Positions 17,421-27,127 are shown, numbered from the stretch's first letter. The stretch is 64,000 nt of DNA from Candidatus Promineofilum glycogenicum (GCA_016707605.1 JADJHJ010000003.1:372001-436000), one strand, 5' to 3'. Notes: generated from the sequence alone by a model not told the origin. Made by a program: numbers and translations.

Positions 17421-19506
17421 TTCATACTCAACCCCCGCCTTATCCAACAACCGCATCCGCTCCCACTCCGGGATGTCGCTCCGGCCGCCGGCTTCCTTGA
17501 GGACCATGATCTGGCGCATCTCCATGACCTGGTCGCGCAGCACGGCCGCCCGCTCGAACTCCAGTTGTTGCGCCGCCTGCTTCATCTGCTTCTCCAACTC
17601 GCTGATGATCTTGGCCAGTTCGGCCTTGGGCAGGTCGGCGGCGGTCACGTAGCCGCCCTTGCCCTCGGCGATGGCCGGCGCGCCCTCGCCGCGGGCCATC
17701 TCGCGCTGGGCGGTCAGCTCGTCGGTCAGGGTGTGGACGGCCTTGACGATGCTGCGCGGCTCGATGCCGTGGGCCTCGTTGTACGCCTGCTGGATGGCGC
17801 GGCGCTGGTTGGTGGTGTTGATCGCCCCGCGCATCGAGTCGGTCATGTTGTCGGCGTACATGATGACCTTGCCGTCGATGTGGCGGGCGGCGCGGCCGAT
17901 GGTCTGGGTCAGCGCCGTCTCGCTGCGCAGGAAGCCCTCCTTGTCGGCGTCGAGGATGGCCACCAGCGACACCTCCGGCAAGTCCAGCCCCTCGCGCAAC
18001 AGGTTGATGCCCACGACCACGTCATAGACGCCCAGCCGCAGGTCGCGCAGAATCTCGGTACGCTCCAGCGTGGCCACTTCGGAGTGCAGGTAGTGGACTT
18101 TGATGCCCATCTCCAGCAGGTAGTCGCTCAGGTCTTCGGCCATGCGCTTGGTCAGCGTCGTCACCAGCACGCGCTGGCCGTTGGCGATGCGGCGGTTGAC
18201 CTCGCCGATGAGATCGTCCACCTGGCCGCGCACCGGTCGCACCTCGACTTCGGGATCGATGATGCCCGTCGGCCGGATGATCTGCTGCACGACCTGGGCC
18301 GAGTGACTTAGCTCGAACTCGGCCGGCGTGGCGCTGGTGAAGATGACCTGGTTGAGCAGGCCCTCGAACTCCGGCGAAGTTGAGCGGCCGGTTGTCCATG
18401 GCGCTGGGCAGGCGGAAGCCGTAGTCGACCAGGATGCTCTTGCGGCTCTGGTCGCCGGCCCACATGCCGCGCACCTGGGGCACGGTCATGTGGCTCTCGT
18501 CGATGACCATCAGGTAGTCGGCCGGGAAGTAGTCGAGCAGCGTCCAGGGGCGGGAGCCGGCCGGGCGCTGGTCGAGGTGGCGGCTGTAGTTCTCGATGCC
18601 GGGCGTGAAGCCGACCTCGCGCAGCATCTCCAGGTCGTACATGACCCGCTGCTCGATGCGTTGCGCCTCCAGGAAGCGCTTCTCGTTCTTGTAGAAGGCG
18701 ATGCGCTCGGTCAGTTCCGTCTCGATGTCGTTGATGGCCCGGGCCAGCTTCTCCTCGTCGGTGATGAACTCGCGCGCCGGGTAGATGGAGACGCGGGTGT
18801 GCTCCAGCAGCACCTCGCCGGTCAGCGGCTCGAACTCGGCGATGCGCTCGACGGTGTCGCCCCAGAACTCGACCAGGTAGGCCGTCTCGGCGTAGGCGGG
18901 GTAGACCTGAAGCGTGTCGCCGCGCACGCGGAACGTGCCGCGCCGCAGATCCATGTCGTTGCGGTCGTAGTGGATGTCCACCAGGTGGCGCAACAGGGTG
19001 TTGCGGCGATACTGGCCGCCGCGCTCCAGCTCGATGATGACGTTGCCCCACGCCTCCGGGTTGCCGATACCGTAGATGCACGACACCGAGGCGACGATGA
19101 TGACGTCCTTGCGGCTCTTCAGCGTGGCCATCGCTTGCAGGCGCAGGCGGTCAAGCTCGTCGTTGATCTGCGTCTCTTTCTCGATGAAGAGGTCGTGGCG
19201 CGGGACGTAGGCTTCCGGCTGGTAGTAGTCGTAGTAGCTGACGAAGAAGGAGACAGCGTTGTGGGGGAAGAAGTCGCGGAACTCGGAGTAGAGTTGCGCG
19301 GCCAGCGTCTTGTTGTGGGCCAGGATAATCGTCGGCCGTTGCGTCTGCTGGATGATGTTGGCGATGGTGAACGTCTTGCCCGTGCCCGTCGCGCCCAGCA
19401 ACGTCTGGAACTTGTCGCCGCGGTTCATGCCGGCTACCAGCCCCTCGATGGCGGACGGCTGGTCGCCCGTGGCCGCGAAGTCGGATACCAGTTGAAAGTC
19501 AGGCAT
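17409..19506 (-). CDS. uvrB: Excinuclease ABC subunit B (one frameshift)
   Basis: UvrB is the damage-verifying helicase of nucleotide excision repair. Residues 38-45 GATGTGKT are Walker A; YYDYYQPEAYVP is the DNA-clamping beta-hairpin; VIDESH is Walker B; the second RecA domain and a C-terminal UVR coiled coil (QLEFERAAVLRDQV) follow. A one-base insertion near 18371 breaks the frame after DNRPLNF; deleting one base joins perfectly to EFEGLLNQVIFTS. Given the otherwise perfect ~698-residue protein, sequence error is the likeliest cause. The tail EVGQ and stop come from a repeat. A strong promoter with an SOS box lies upstream. Confidence 0.92.
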
Positions 19507-19550
19507 AGCTCTCCTTGGTGACGGATGGGAGTTGCGGGTGGCGATGGGGT

Positions 19551-19564
19551 AGAACGTAAGTTCT
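19551..19564. promoter_or_regulatory. LexA/DinR-type SOS box in the uvrB promoter
   Basis: GAAC-GTAA-GTTC (19552-19563), flanked by A and T, matches the Gram-positive GAAC-N4-GTTC box. It sits directly downstream of the uvrB -10 hexamer, where bound repressor would block initiation. Confidence 0.75.
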
Positions 19565-19565
19565 T

Positions 19566-19594
19566 ATTATACCATGAACATGACCCCGGTTCAA
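19566..19594 (-). promoter_or_regulatory. uvrB promoter
   Basis: On the minus strand TTGAAC (19589-19594), 17 bases, then a perfect TATAAT (19566-19571). The SOS box overlaps the expected start point. The leader to the uvrB ATG would be about 50 bases. Confidence 0.8.
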
Positions 19595-19599
19595 TAACC

Positions 19600-19627
19600 G
19601 TAGCGCGATTCGGGAGAATCGCGCTAC
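19600..19627. repeat. 12-bp hairpin of the GTAGCGCG family holding a stop codon
   Basis: Arms 19600-19611 and 19616-19627 (GTAGCGCGATTC and its complement) around GGGA. The TAG of the glutaminyl cyclase gene is part of the arm. A sister element is at 52929-52957. Confidence 0.85.
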
Positions 19628-20619
19628 GACCCCGGCACAATGCGAATCTCATACAGCGCCGGCCACAGCTTGCCGGTCACGAACAGCCGGCCCGTGGCCG
19701 GGTCGTGGGCGATGCCGTTGAGCACGTCGGCCGGCTGGGTCAGGGTGCTCTGGTCCAGCAGCCCGGTCAGGTCGATGACGCCCAGCACGTCGCCCGTGGC
19801 CGGGTCGATGCGCACAATCAGGTCGGTCAGCCAGACGTTGGCCCAGATTTCGCCGTCGACGTACTCCAGTTCGTTGAGACGGTTGACCGGCCCCAGGTGG
19901 TCGCGGACGGTGATGCGCCCCGTCTCTGCCAGCGTGGCCGGGTCCCAGAAGCGGATCGTGGCCGTGCCGTCGCTGACGATGAGGCGCGCGCCGTCGTGGG
20001 TGATGCCCCAGCCTTCGTGCGGGTAAGTGAACGTCTGCACCTCCTCGAACGTGGCCCGGTCATAGATGAAGCCGGCGCCCTCTTGCCAGGTGAGTTGGTA
20101 GATGCGGTCATCGAAGATGGTGATGCCTTCGCCGAAGTACTGTGGGCCGAGGTCGTGGCGGCGGACGACTGCGCCCGTCTCCAGCATGACCTCGCGGATG
20201 GTCGACTCCCCCCAACGGCCTGTCCCTTCGTATAGACCTTCATCGGTAATGACCAGCCCCTGCGTAAAGGCTTCGGGGTCGTGGGGATAGGTGTTGACGA
20301 TCTCGAAAGTGTAGACCGGCGGCGGCGCGGGCGTGGGCGACGGCTCCGGGGTTGGTGTAGCGGTGAGAGGAGTCGTCTCGGTTAGGGCGAGGGTAGCCGG
20401 TAGGACGTCGGCCGTGCTCTGGGCTTCGGCCGTGGCCGCCGGTAACTCGGTCGTGGCCGCCGGTGCGCCGGTGGTGGCGGCCGGGGATGAAGCCGCACCG
20501 ATCTCTTGTTCGGGCGCGGCGGCCGTGGGGGCCAGCGTCGCCAACGGCGACACGGCCGTGTCGCAAGCCGCCAGTCCGATGAGCAGAACGATGCAGAGGC
20601 AGATGAGGACGTGTTTCAT
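19624..20619 (-). CDS. Glutaminyl-peptide cyclotransferase, lipoprotein (bacterial QC)
   Basis: 331 residues. A lipoprotein signal ends at Cys19 in LAACD, followed by a ~70-residue Thr/Ala/Pro linker. Residues ~95-331 are the five-bladed propeller of plant/bacterial glutaminyl cyclases (EIVNTYPHDPEAFTQGL, LYEGTGRWGESTIREV, NRLNELEYVDGEIWANVW). It converts N-terminal Gln of proteins to pyroglutamate, here outside the membrane. Start at 20619 has AAGGA upstream and gives the lipobox. The stop codon lies inside a hairpin. Confidence 0.92.
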   Translation of the reverse strand: MKHVLICLCIVLLIGLAACDTAVSPLATLAPTAAAPEQEIGAASSPAATTGAPAATTELPAATAEAQSTADVLPATLALTETTPLTATPTPEPSPTPAPPPVYTFEIVNTYPHDPEAFTQGLVITDEGLYEGTGRWGESTIREVMLETGAVVRRHDLGPQYFGEGITIFDDRIYQLTWQEGAGFIYDRATFEEVQTFTYPHEGWGITHDGARLIVSDGTATIRFWDPATLAETGRITVRDHLGPVNRLNELEYVDGEIWANVWLTDLIVRIDPATGDVLGVIDLTGLLDQSTLTQPADVLNGIAHDPATGRLFVTGKLWPALYEIRIVPGS

Positions 20620-20647
20620 AGCTAAATTCCTTGTATTCACGGGCGGT

Positions 20648-21354
20648 TTAGCCGAGCGACTCCAGCGCGGCGGCCAGCACCAGCCAGCATATCTGCCCAT
20701 CGTCGGCCCAGGCGATGCGCCACGCGCCGGGGCCGAACGTACGGCGCGCGCCGCGCAGTAGTTGTTGCAGGCGGCGGGCGTAGGGCGGCTGATCCGGGGC
20801 GGGGCGGCCACGGCCGCTCAACTGGGGCAGGGCGAAGGGCGTGTCGGGCGTGGCGCTGAGCGTGATCTGGTCGTCGGGCGCGCCGACGATGGTTGTGGCC
20901 ATGCCGGCGGTCGTGGCGGCGACGGTTTCGACGATGAGCGCGTCACGGCGTAGCGATTCATTCTCAGCCGCGCTCGACCAGACGGCTTCGATAGCCCGCG
21001 CCGCGGCCAGCGGGTCATTGAACTCCACCGCGCCGCGGATGGCGGTGGGCAGGGTCGCGCCGGCTCCGCCCCGGCGGCGGCGTAGACGTCAACCGGCCGC
21101 CGGAAGCGGGGCAGGTGGGCGCTATCGTGCAGCGTGTTGTGCCACAGTTCGGCATCGGCGATGGCGACGCCGTGGCCGTTGGCTTGCGCCAGGCCGCTGC
21201 TCAGAGAGAAGCGAAAGAACGTATCGAGCAGAACGGCCCCGGCGGGCACGGGCAGACCGGCGTTGGCGGCCTGGTCGAGCCAACACGCCGGCGGGCCGAT
21301 GTGGTAGCGCCGGGCGCGCCCCGCGCCCAGCCAGATGAACATGGGCGTTGTCAT
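20648..21354 (-). CDS. PEP/pyruvate-binding-domain-like protein (frameshifted)
   Basis: About 235 residues in two frames. The start (YHIGPPACWLDQAANAGLPVPAGAVLLDTF) resembles the opening of PEP synthase/PPDK nucleotide-binding domains, and LIVETVAATTAGMATT resembles their second half, but core motifs such as the VRSS loop are degenerate. Activity is therefore doubtful. A one-base shift near 21060 joins GAGA to TLPTAIRGAVEFND. ATG 21354 was chosen; a TTG two codons earlier is possible. The gap of about 28 bases to the cyclase gene suggests co-transcription. Confidence 0.5.
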
Positions 21355-21446
21355 GGCCAATTGATTCTACCACACCCAGCCGCCGTTCGTGGCGCGGAAC
21401 TGAAAAGTTCCCGTGAAAAATCCCACTGGAAGATCATTGCGGTTTG

Positions 21447-21455
21447 TGATAGAAT
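21447..21455 (+). promoter_or_regulatory. Extended -10 promoter candidate
   Basis: TGATAGAAT fits the TGn-TATAAT extended -10 form. Transcription would start about 21462, just before the structured element; no good -35 is visible. Confidence 0.35.
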
Positions 21456-21470
21456 GTCGTCAGAGTAAGA

Positions 21471-21852
21471 GCGCCTGACGATTGGCCGGAGCGCCGGAGC
21501 GAGTAACCCGGCGGTGAGAATGGAGCGGTCTGCTGCCGCCGCTCACCGTAGCCCAATCGCCCAGGAGCCATGACGCGCGAAGGATTCGTGGTTAGCATCG
21601 TGCATACACGTAGCAAAGTGTCGTCCACTTACGGCGTCGGTTGCGCTGCCCAGCGCGACGCGAAGGGGCCTCTGCCCCACCAACTTCTGTGCCCTTTATG
21701 CCGGTGTCGCCGGCTGTCTGCCTCGCGTTCGCTGCGTCGTTCATGTTGTACTTAACATAACCCTCAATGCGGCGCGGTTGCCTGACGCTGTCTGCCCCTC
21801 TGGCAGCCCTGCCGTTAATGTCTTTATACCTCATGAAAGGAGTTGACTGAGG
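21471..21852 (+). ncRNA. Structured RNA or long leader candidate
   Basis: This 380-base stretch has no gene. Bases 21474-21565 can fold with CCTG-x-CGATTGG (21474-21485) pairing with CCAATCG..CAGG (21553-21565), CGGTGAG (21512-21518) with CTCACCG (21542-21548) and GCGG with CCGC inside. Two further G/C hairpins are at 21664-21677 and about 21700-21715. I do not recognise a known riboswitch. It may be an independent RNA or the 5' leader of the 62-residue gene. Confidence 0.35.
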
Positions 21853-22041
21853 ATGTCCAAGAAGAAGGTGGTCTTGACGGAGGAGCAGAGAAAGCGCAAC
21901 GCAGAGATACTGGCCCGGCTTGAAGAAGAGCGGGTCCGGCTGGTCGAAGAGACGCGCGCGTTGCAGCAGCAAGAGCGCCGTCGCCCCGGCCGGAAGCGCA
22001 GGAAGAAGGCCATCGAAGACTTGGCCCTGGCTACGGACTGA
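21853..22041 (+). CDS. Small highly charged protein, 62 aa
   Basis: Not a family I recognise. Lys/Arg/Glu make up about half the residues; residues 8-48 form a continuous amphipathic helix or short coiled coil, followed by a basic cluster RRRPGRKRRKK at 46-56 and an acidic tail. The basic patch could bind nucleic acid. GGAG lies ten bases before the ATG and an intrinsic-terminator-like hairpin follows at 22097, so it appears to be a real monocistronic gene with a ~390-base leader. Confidence 0.6.
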   Translation: MSKKKVVLTEEQRKRNAEILARLEEERVRLVEETRALQQQERRRPGRKRRKKAIEDLALATD

Positions 22042-22096
22042 ACCGGCCGCCAGCCACATTCATCCCCATTTCTTTCCGTCTTTTCCGGCATAGACT

Positions 22097-22136
22097 CAAC
22101 CCGCGCGACCTTCTTGGTCGCGCGGGGTTGGTTTCT
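22097..22136 (+). terminator. Terminator-like hairpin after the 62-aa gene
   Basis: Ten-base arms CCGCGCGACC/GGTCGCGCGG around TTCTT, flanked by AAC/GTT, then GGTTTCT. The T-tract is weak. Confidence 0.55.
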
Positions 22137-22144
22137 GGGCAAAG

Positions 22145-22161
22145 ATATGCCCAGGGCATAT
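22145..22161. promoter_or_regulatory. 17-bp palindrome upstream of the GlsB-like gene
   Basis: ATATGCCC-A-GGGCATAT is a perfect inverted repeat placed where a regulator could act on the stress gene. No regulator is known. Confidence 0.3.
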
Positions 22162-22257
22162 TCCTTAGCCGCTTCATCTCCTCTATGATGTCGTTGTTGT
22201 TAACCGCGAACATTTTGAGCTTGTGTATCGTCCGATAGTGAAAAGAGGAGTGAAAAA

Positions 22258-22527
22258 ATGGGTACAATTCTTGGTCTTCTGGGTTGGATCATCGGCGGCG
22301 CTATCGTCGGTTGGGTAGCCAGCATCATCACCGGCCGCAACGCGCAGCAAGGGCTGTTGGGCAACATCGTGGCCGGCATCGTCGGCGCTTTCGTCGGCGG
22401 CGCGCTCTATGGGTTCCTGACCGGCAACGGCATGAACTTCGAGTGGAATATCGGCAGCTTCCTGGTGGCCCTGGTCGGCGCGGTCATCGTCCTGTTTATC
22501 TGGAACATGATCTCGCGTCGCGCCTAA
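22258..22527 (+). CDS. GlsB/YeaQ/YmgE family stress-response membrane protein
   Basis: 89 residues, three membrane helices rich in Gly (IGGAIVGWVASIITG, LLGNIVAGIVGAFVGGALYG, and a last helix ending ISRRA). This is the transglycosylase-associated/YeaQ family, small inner-membrane proteins induced by general stress; molecular role unknown. GAGGAG is six to eight bases before the ATG, and a strong intrinsic terminator follows. A 17-bp perfect palindrome (22145-22161) about 100 bases upstream could be an operator. Confidence 0.92.
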   Translation: MGTILGLLGWIIGGAIVGWVASIITGRNAQQGLLGNIVAGIVGAFVGGALYGFLTGNGMNFEWNIGSFLVALVGAVIVLFIWNMISRRA

Positions 22528-22580
22528 TGGCGCTGCGGTCTTAGTCTAGCGCTTTTGTCTTGTCTGTTCGCGGTGATGGC

Positions 22581-22619
22581 GGGGCCGGTCGGTTTTCCGA
22601 CCGGCCCCGTCGTTTTGTT
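22581..22619 (+). terminator. Intrinsic terminator of the GlsB-like gene
   Basis: Twelve-base perfect arms (GGGGCCGGTCGG and complement), TTTT loop, followed by GTCGTTTTGTTTT. The best classical terminator in the window. Confidence 0.9.
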
Positions 22620-23306
22620 TTACCGGAGAGATTCGCGGAAGAAGGCGAAGATGCGCCGCCAGGCGTCCTCGGCCGCTTCCGGGTCATAGACCGGCCGGCG
22701 GTCGTTCATGAAGGCGTGTTGCGCGCCGGGATAGATGACCGTCTCGTGCGCTACGCCGGCGGCGTCCATCAGCGCCGCCCTCTGCCGGGCCACTTCGGGC
22801 GACACGCCGCGATCTTCTTCGCCGTAGATAGCTAACACCGGCACGGCGATCCGCGCCGCGTCATCGGGCGACATCTCCGGCCCGCCGCCATAGCAGGGCA
22901 CGCTCGCGCCGACGCCGGACAGGTGCGCCGCGCCATGCCAGGCCAGCCCGCCGCCCATGCAAAAGCCGACCAGGCCGACCCGCTTCGGCGCGACAGCGTC
23001 CAGAGCGATCAGATGGTCGACGGCGGCCTGGATGACACCCAGGGCGTCGGGATACTCCAGGGCCATCGCCAGCTTGCGCGCCTCGTCCGGCTCCTGGGCT
23101 ACCTGGCCGTAGTAGAGGTCGGGGGCCAGGGCGACGAACCCTTCGCCGGCCACCTTGTCGGCGATGTCGCGGATGTTGTCATTCAGCCCCCACCACTCCT
23201 GGATGACGACGACGCCCGGCCACGGGCCGTCGCCGGCAGGCCGGGCCAGGTAGCCGCGCGTGGCGCGGCCGTTGGCGGTCAGTTCGATGTCGGGATCGCG
23301 GGTCAT
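22620..23306 (-). CDS. Dienelactone hydrolase family protein
   Basis: 228-residue alpha/beta hydrolase with the DLH triad Cys116 (GFCMGG), Asp165 and His197. The family hydrolyses dienelactone and other small esters or lactones. Length and motifs are complete, GGAGA precedes the ATG. It is the last gene of the leftward CarH-like/SDR/photolyase group, 57 bases after the photolyase stop, so it may belong to the same light-responsive transcript. Confidence 0.92.
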   Translation of the reverse strand: MTRDPDIELTANGRATRGYLARPAGDGPWPGVVVIQEWWGLNDNIRDIADKVAGEGFVALAPDLYYGQVAQEPDEARKLAMALEYPDALGVIQAAVDHLIALDAVAPKRVGLVGFCMGGGLAWHGAAHLSGVGASVPCYGGGPEMSPDDAARIAVPVLAIYGEEDRGVSPEVARQRAALMDAAGVAHETVIYPGAQHAFMNDRRPVYDPEAAEDAWRRIFAFFRESLR

Positions 23307-23363
23307 GTGCGTTTTCTCCTAGTGGTAGCGGGCGATGTAGGCGACGGGGTCACCCGCTTTGTG

Positions 23364-24791
23364 TCAAGAGCGGACTCCGGGCCCAAAGGGCCAGAGGCGC
23401 ACCACAAGGTTCTGGGCGACACGCCGCACCTGGCCGGCCAGGGCGCGGGGGCGGCGTGGTCGACAATGGGGAGGGGTATGCGGCCGAGGACGAAGCCGGC
23501 CGCCTGCTGCGCGGCGGCGCTCAGCCGCCACGGCTCATGGACGGCCGGGCCGGGCACGCCGGCCAATTCCGGCAGCCAGCGGCGCACGTAGTCGCCATCG
23601 GGGTCGAACTTGCGCCCCTGCGTCACCGGGTTGAAGATGCGGAAGTAGGGCGCGGCGTCGGTGCCTGTGCCGGCCGTCCACTGCCAGCCGCCGTTGTTGG
23701 CCGCCGGGTCGCCGTCGACCAATTGCGCATGAACCAACGCTCGCCCCAGCGCCAGTCGATCAGCAGGTCTTTCACCAGAAACGAGGCGACGATCATCCGC
23801 GCCCGGTTGTGCATCCAGCCGCCGGCGAGCATCTGGCGCATGGCGGCATCGACGATGGGGTAGCCCGTCCGCCCGTCGCGCCAGGCGGCGAACTCCGCCG
23901 GGTCGTTGCGCCAGGCCATGCGCGCCGGCCGGGCGGAAGCTCTGCCGGGCCACGTGGGGAAGTGCTACAGGATGTGGACGTAAGAAGTCGCGCCAGATGA
24001 GTTCGTTGAGCCAGCCGGGCCCGCCCCCTGGGCCGCGTCCGGGCCGATAGGGCGGTGACGACAGCGGCGCGCGGCGCAACCATGCCAAAGCGCAGATAGG
24101 GCGACAGGCGCGACGTGCCGTCCAGGTCGACGCGGTCGCGGGTGTCGTCGTAGGCGGCGATGGCCTCGTCCAGGAAGCGCTGCAACCGGCGTTGGGCTTC
24201 GGCTTCGCCGGGCGGAAAGGGCACGCCGGGCGGCAGGGCGGGCGCGTCGGGGATTGGCTCGCCGGCCACGTCGCCGGGGTCGGGCAGGGCGGCCGGCGCG
24301 GGGCGCAACTCGGCCGGATCGGGTAGCGGTTGGGCCAGCCAGGCGCGGCTGAAGGGGGTGAAGACGGTGTAGGGCGCGCCGTTGGCTTTCAGGATCGTCC
24401 CCGGTGGGCGGACGGCCGAACTGCCGACGAGGCGCAATGGCAGGTCGAACTGCACGGCGTCGTCGCGGCGGTGGGCGTAGGGGGAGTGGTCGTCCTCGGC
24501 GTAGATGGCCGTCGCTCCCGTCTCGGCCAGCAGGCGGGCCAGCTCGGCCGCCGGACGGCCGCGGCGCACGACCAGCCGGCTGCCGCGGGCGCGCAAATCG
24601 GCATCCAGCGCGCGCAGCCCGCCCAGCAGGAAGGCGGTGCGCGTCGGGCTGCTGCGCGGGCCGTCGAGCAAGACCGGGTCGAGGATGAAGACGGGTACGA
24701 CGCGCCGCCCGCCGGCCAGGGCCGCGGCCAGGGCATCGTTGTCGGCCAGCCGCAAGTCGCGCCGCAGCCACCACAGGACGGTATCACTCAT
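23364..24791 (-). pseudogene. phr: Deoxyribodipyrimidine photolyase (class I, CPD/cryptochrome family), multiply broken
   Basis: The 476-codon span is full length for a photolyase that repairs UV dimers with FADH- and light. The antenna-domain half is intact (VLWWLRRDLRLADNDAL). The FAD domain is readable only by changing frame: LNELIWRDF, then HVARQSFRP, then GYPIVDAAMRQML and GWMHNRARMIVASF, then NNGGWQWTAGTG, then a last shift near 23450 before the stop. Shifts lie near 24030, 23975, 23955, 23925, 23730 and 23450, and a TAG replaces the expected Tyr near 23967. So many lesions in 700 bases suggest true decay. Confidence 0.8.
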
Positions 24792-24804
24792 CGGCCGGCG
24801 CGTC

Positions 24805-25740
24805 TCACTTGTCCAGAATGTCGCGCAAGGCCGTTTCCAGCGTCGGGAAACGGAAGGTGAAGCCCAACCCCTGGAGTTTGGCCACGCTGACCGGCCGCCC
24901 CTCCAGCACCAGGGCCGACACCTCGCCCAGCAGCAGCTTGAGGGCGAATTCGGGCACGGGGATGAGCGCCGGGCGGCGCATGACCCGGCTCAGCACGCGG
25001 GTGAATTCGGCGTTGGTGACCGGGTTGGGCGAGGCCAGGTTGTAGATGCCGGCCGCGGCCTCGTTCTCGGCCAGGAAGCGCAGGGCGCGCACCGTGTCGG
25101 CCATGGGAATCCAGGACAGCCACTGCCGGCCGCTGCCCAGCCGCCCGCCGGCGAAGAGCTTGAATTGCAGTAGCGACGCCGGCAGCGGGCCGGTCTCCGG
25201 GTGCAACAGCGGGGCGGTGCGGGCGACGACGCGCCGCACGCCCAGCGCCTCTACCGGCTCTGTGGCCGGCTCCCAGTAGTCGGCCACCACGTCGGCCAGG
25301 AACTGCCGCCCGCGCCGGCTCTCCTCGGTCATGACGGTGTTGCCGTTGGGGTAGTAGTCGATGCCCGACATCTGGACGACGACCTGCGGCTTGACGCCGG
25401 CGGCGGCGACGGCGGCGACCACTGCCTCGCCGGCATGGCGGCGGCTCTCTTTAATGCGCTGCTTGCGCTCCGGCGACCAGGTGCCGGGCAGGGGGATGAC
25501 GGTCGAAGCGCCGATGGTCTCGCCGGCCAGGTTGATAATGGCGAAGGCGCCGTCGGCCAGGTGGCCCCAACCCTTGGCCGTGCGCGCGTCCCAGCCCGCG
25601 ACGAGGACGCCGGGGATGGGCGACTGTTGCGACGGGTTGCGGCTCAGGGCAATGACTTCGTGACCGGCAGCGACCAGTTCGGCGGCCAGGTGGCGGCCGA
25701 TGATGCCCGTGCCGCCGGTGATAAGAGTGCGCTTGCTCAT
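24805..25740 (-). CDS. TIGR01777/YfcH family SDR-type NAD(P)-binding epimerase
   Basis: 311 residues. TLITGGTGIIGRHLA is the Rossmann nucleotide motif and the C-terminal domain of unknown function (LKLLLGEVSALVLEGRPV) is diagnostic for the YfcH-type subfamily. YYPNG replaces the usual YxxxK region, as in this subfamily. Function unknown; in other bacteria it often sits next to photolyase and B12-binding MerR genes, as here. AGGAG lies seven bases before the ATG; the photolyase starts 13 bases after the stop. Confidence 0.9.
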   Translation of the reverse strand: MSKRTLITGGTGIIGRHLAAELVAAGHEVIALSRNPSQQSPIPGVLVAGWDARTAKGWGHLADGAFAIINLAGETIGASTVIPLPGTWSPERKQRIKESRRHAGEAVVAAVAAAGVKPQVVVQMSGIDYYPNGNTVMTEESRRGRQFLADVVADYWEPATEPVEALGVRRVVARTAPLLHPETGPLPASLLQFKLFAGGRLGSGRQWLSWIPMADTVRALRFLAENEAAAGIYNLASPNPVTNAEFTRVLSRVMRRPALIPVPEFALKLLLGEVSALVLEGRPVSVAKLQGLGFTFRFPTLETALRDILDK

Positions 25741-25757
25741 ATTGGCTCCTGGGGAAT

Positions 25758-27127
25758 TCACTCGGCCGGCCAGTAGTGATCGGCCAACTGCGCCGTGGCG
25801 GCCTCGCACTCGGCCACGACTTTGGCCAGCCAGTTGACAATCGGCTCGCCGGCCGGCGCGTCCAGATGTTGCGCGGCGGCGCTGTGGTACGCTTTCAGGA
25901 AGCTGCACAGCACGGTGGGGGGCAGGTTGTGGTTGATCATCATCCCTTCCAGCCATTGCAGGTTGGGGCCAATGAAGTCCAGGTCGCCCAGTTTGAGCGC
26001 CGACAGGATGCTGCCCGTCAGCCGGCGGTTGGCTTCGGCCATGCCGCTGATGGCCGCCGATGCGGCCATCTCCTGCCAGATGTGGGCCTCGATCAGGTCC
26101 AGAGCGCTCGCGGAAGTAGGCCCAGGCTTGCTGATACGCCTCCGCGACCGGCTCGACCGGCGGCGCGGATGGGCGATTGAGAATGATATTCTCGATGAGT
26201 TGAGGCGTCTGACGCAGATCGAAGCCGAGGAAGTGGCCGGGAATGCGCCGGCTCAGTTCGGGCAAAACGCCGAAGGCGTAGCCGCTGTAGCCCAACGAGA
26301 GATCGATGTCGCGCAGATAGTAGGCCACGTCCAGCAGGGAGGCGGCCGTGTCCAGCAGGTGGGCGGAGAAGACGACCAGGTCGGGCTGGGTGCGGTCGAT
26401 GGTGGCCTGGAGCCGGTTAGTGGGCACGTCGGCCCCCAGATAGATCACGTCCCAACCGCGCCGCCGCAGCAGGAAGCTGACCATCAGCGGGCTGAAGGTG
26501 TGGCTCTCGCCCGGCGGGCAGCCGACGAGGATGCGGCCGGCGCGCGTCGGCGGCGGTGTGGCCGCCAGCAGCGAATCGAGCCGGCGCATGGCCAGGGCTG
26601 AGGTAAAGTGCTCCTGTTGCACCGACACGCGCCCCTCATACCAGCCGTCGCCGATCTCCACCAACCCCTTCTGCAACAGGTCGAAGCAGACGTCTTCGGG
26701 CGAGTAGAAGGAGAAGGCCTGATTGAGGATCGTTTCGGCCCGCCGCTCATCAAAGGCCAGGCAGGCCTCGATCCAGGCCTGGCGCAAGCCGGCAATGGCG
26801 CTGCCCATCTCGACGGGGGCCGGGCAAGCGGCGACGACCGGCTCCGTGGGGCTGCACCGGGTAGACGTGCAACGGGTCGCGCCCCTCGTCGGTCAGGCTG
26901 TGCCACAGGGCCACGGCGCGGCTGATGCTCAACCCTTCATCCTGGCGGGCCAGCAGCCACTTCAGGGTATTGATGTCGTGTTGCGAATAGAGGCGATGGC
27001 CGCCGCCGCTGCGATCCGGTTCGGGGATGCCGTAGCGCCGCTCCCAGGCCCGCAGCGTATCCGGTTTCAGGCCTGTCTCCTGGACGACGGCCTTTAAGTT
27101 ATAAGTTGGAGTCCGATCACTAACCAT
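25758..27127 (-). CDS. MerR-family regulator with B12-binding domain, CarH/LitR-like photoreceptor type (two frameshifts)
   Basis: About 456 residues when two one-base shifts (near 26850 and 26105) are corrected. Residues 1-75 are a MerR winged helix (LKPDTLRAWERRYGIP). The middle is a helical bundle plus cobalamin domain with the CarH signature Trp-x9-Glu-His (W then YEGRVSVQQ then EH) and the ExH ligand motif GESHTF. CarH proteins bind adenosylcobalamin, tetramerise on DNA in the dark and release it in light. About 120 residues beyond the B12 fold are unusual. It heads an operon with SDR, photolyase and hydrolase genes, 17 bases apart. Either error or recent inactivation explains the shifts. 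Confidence 0.85.
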
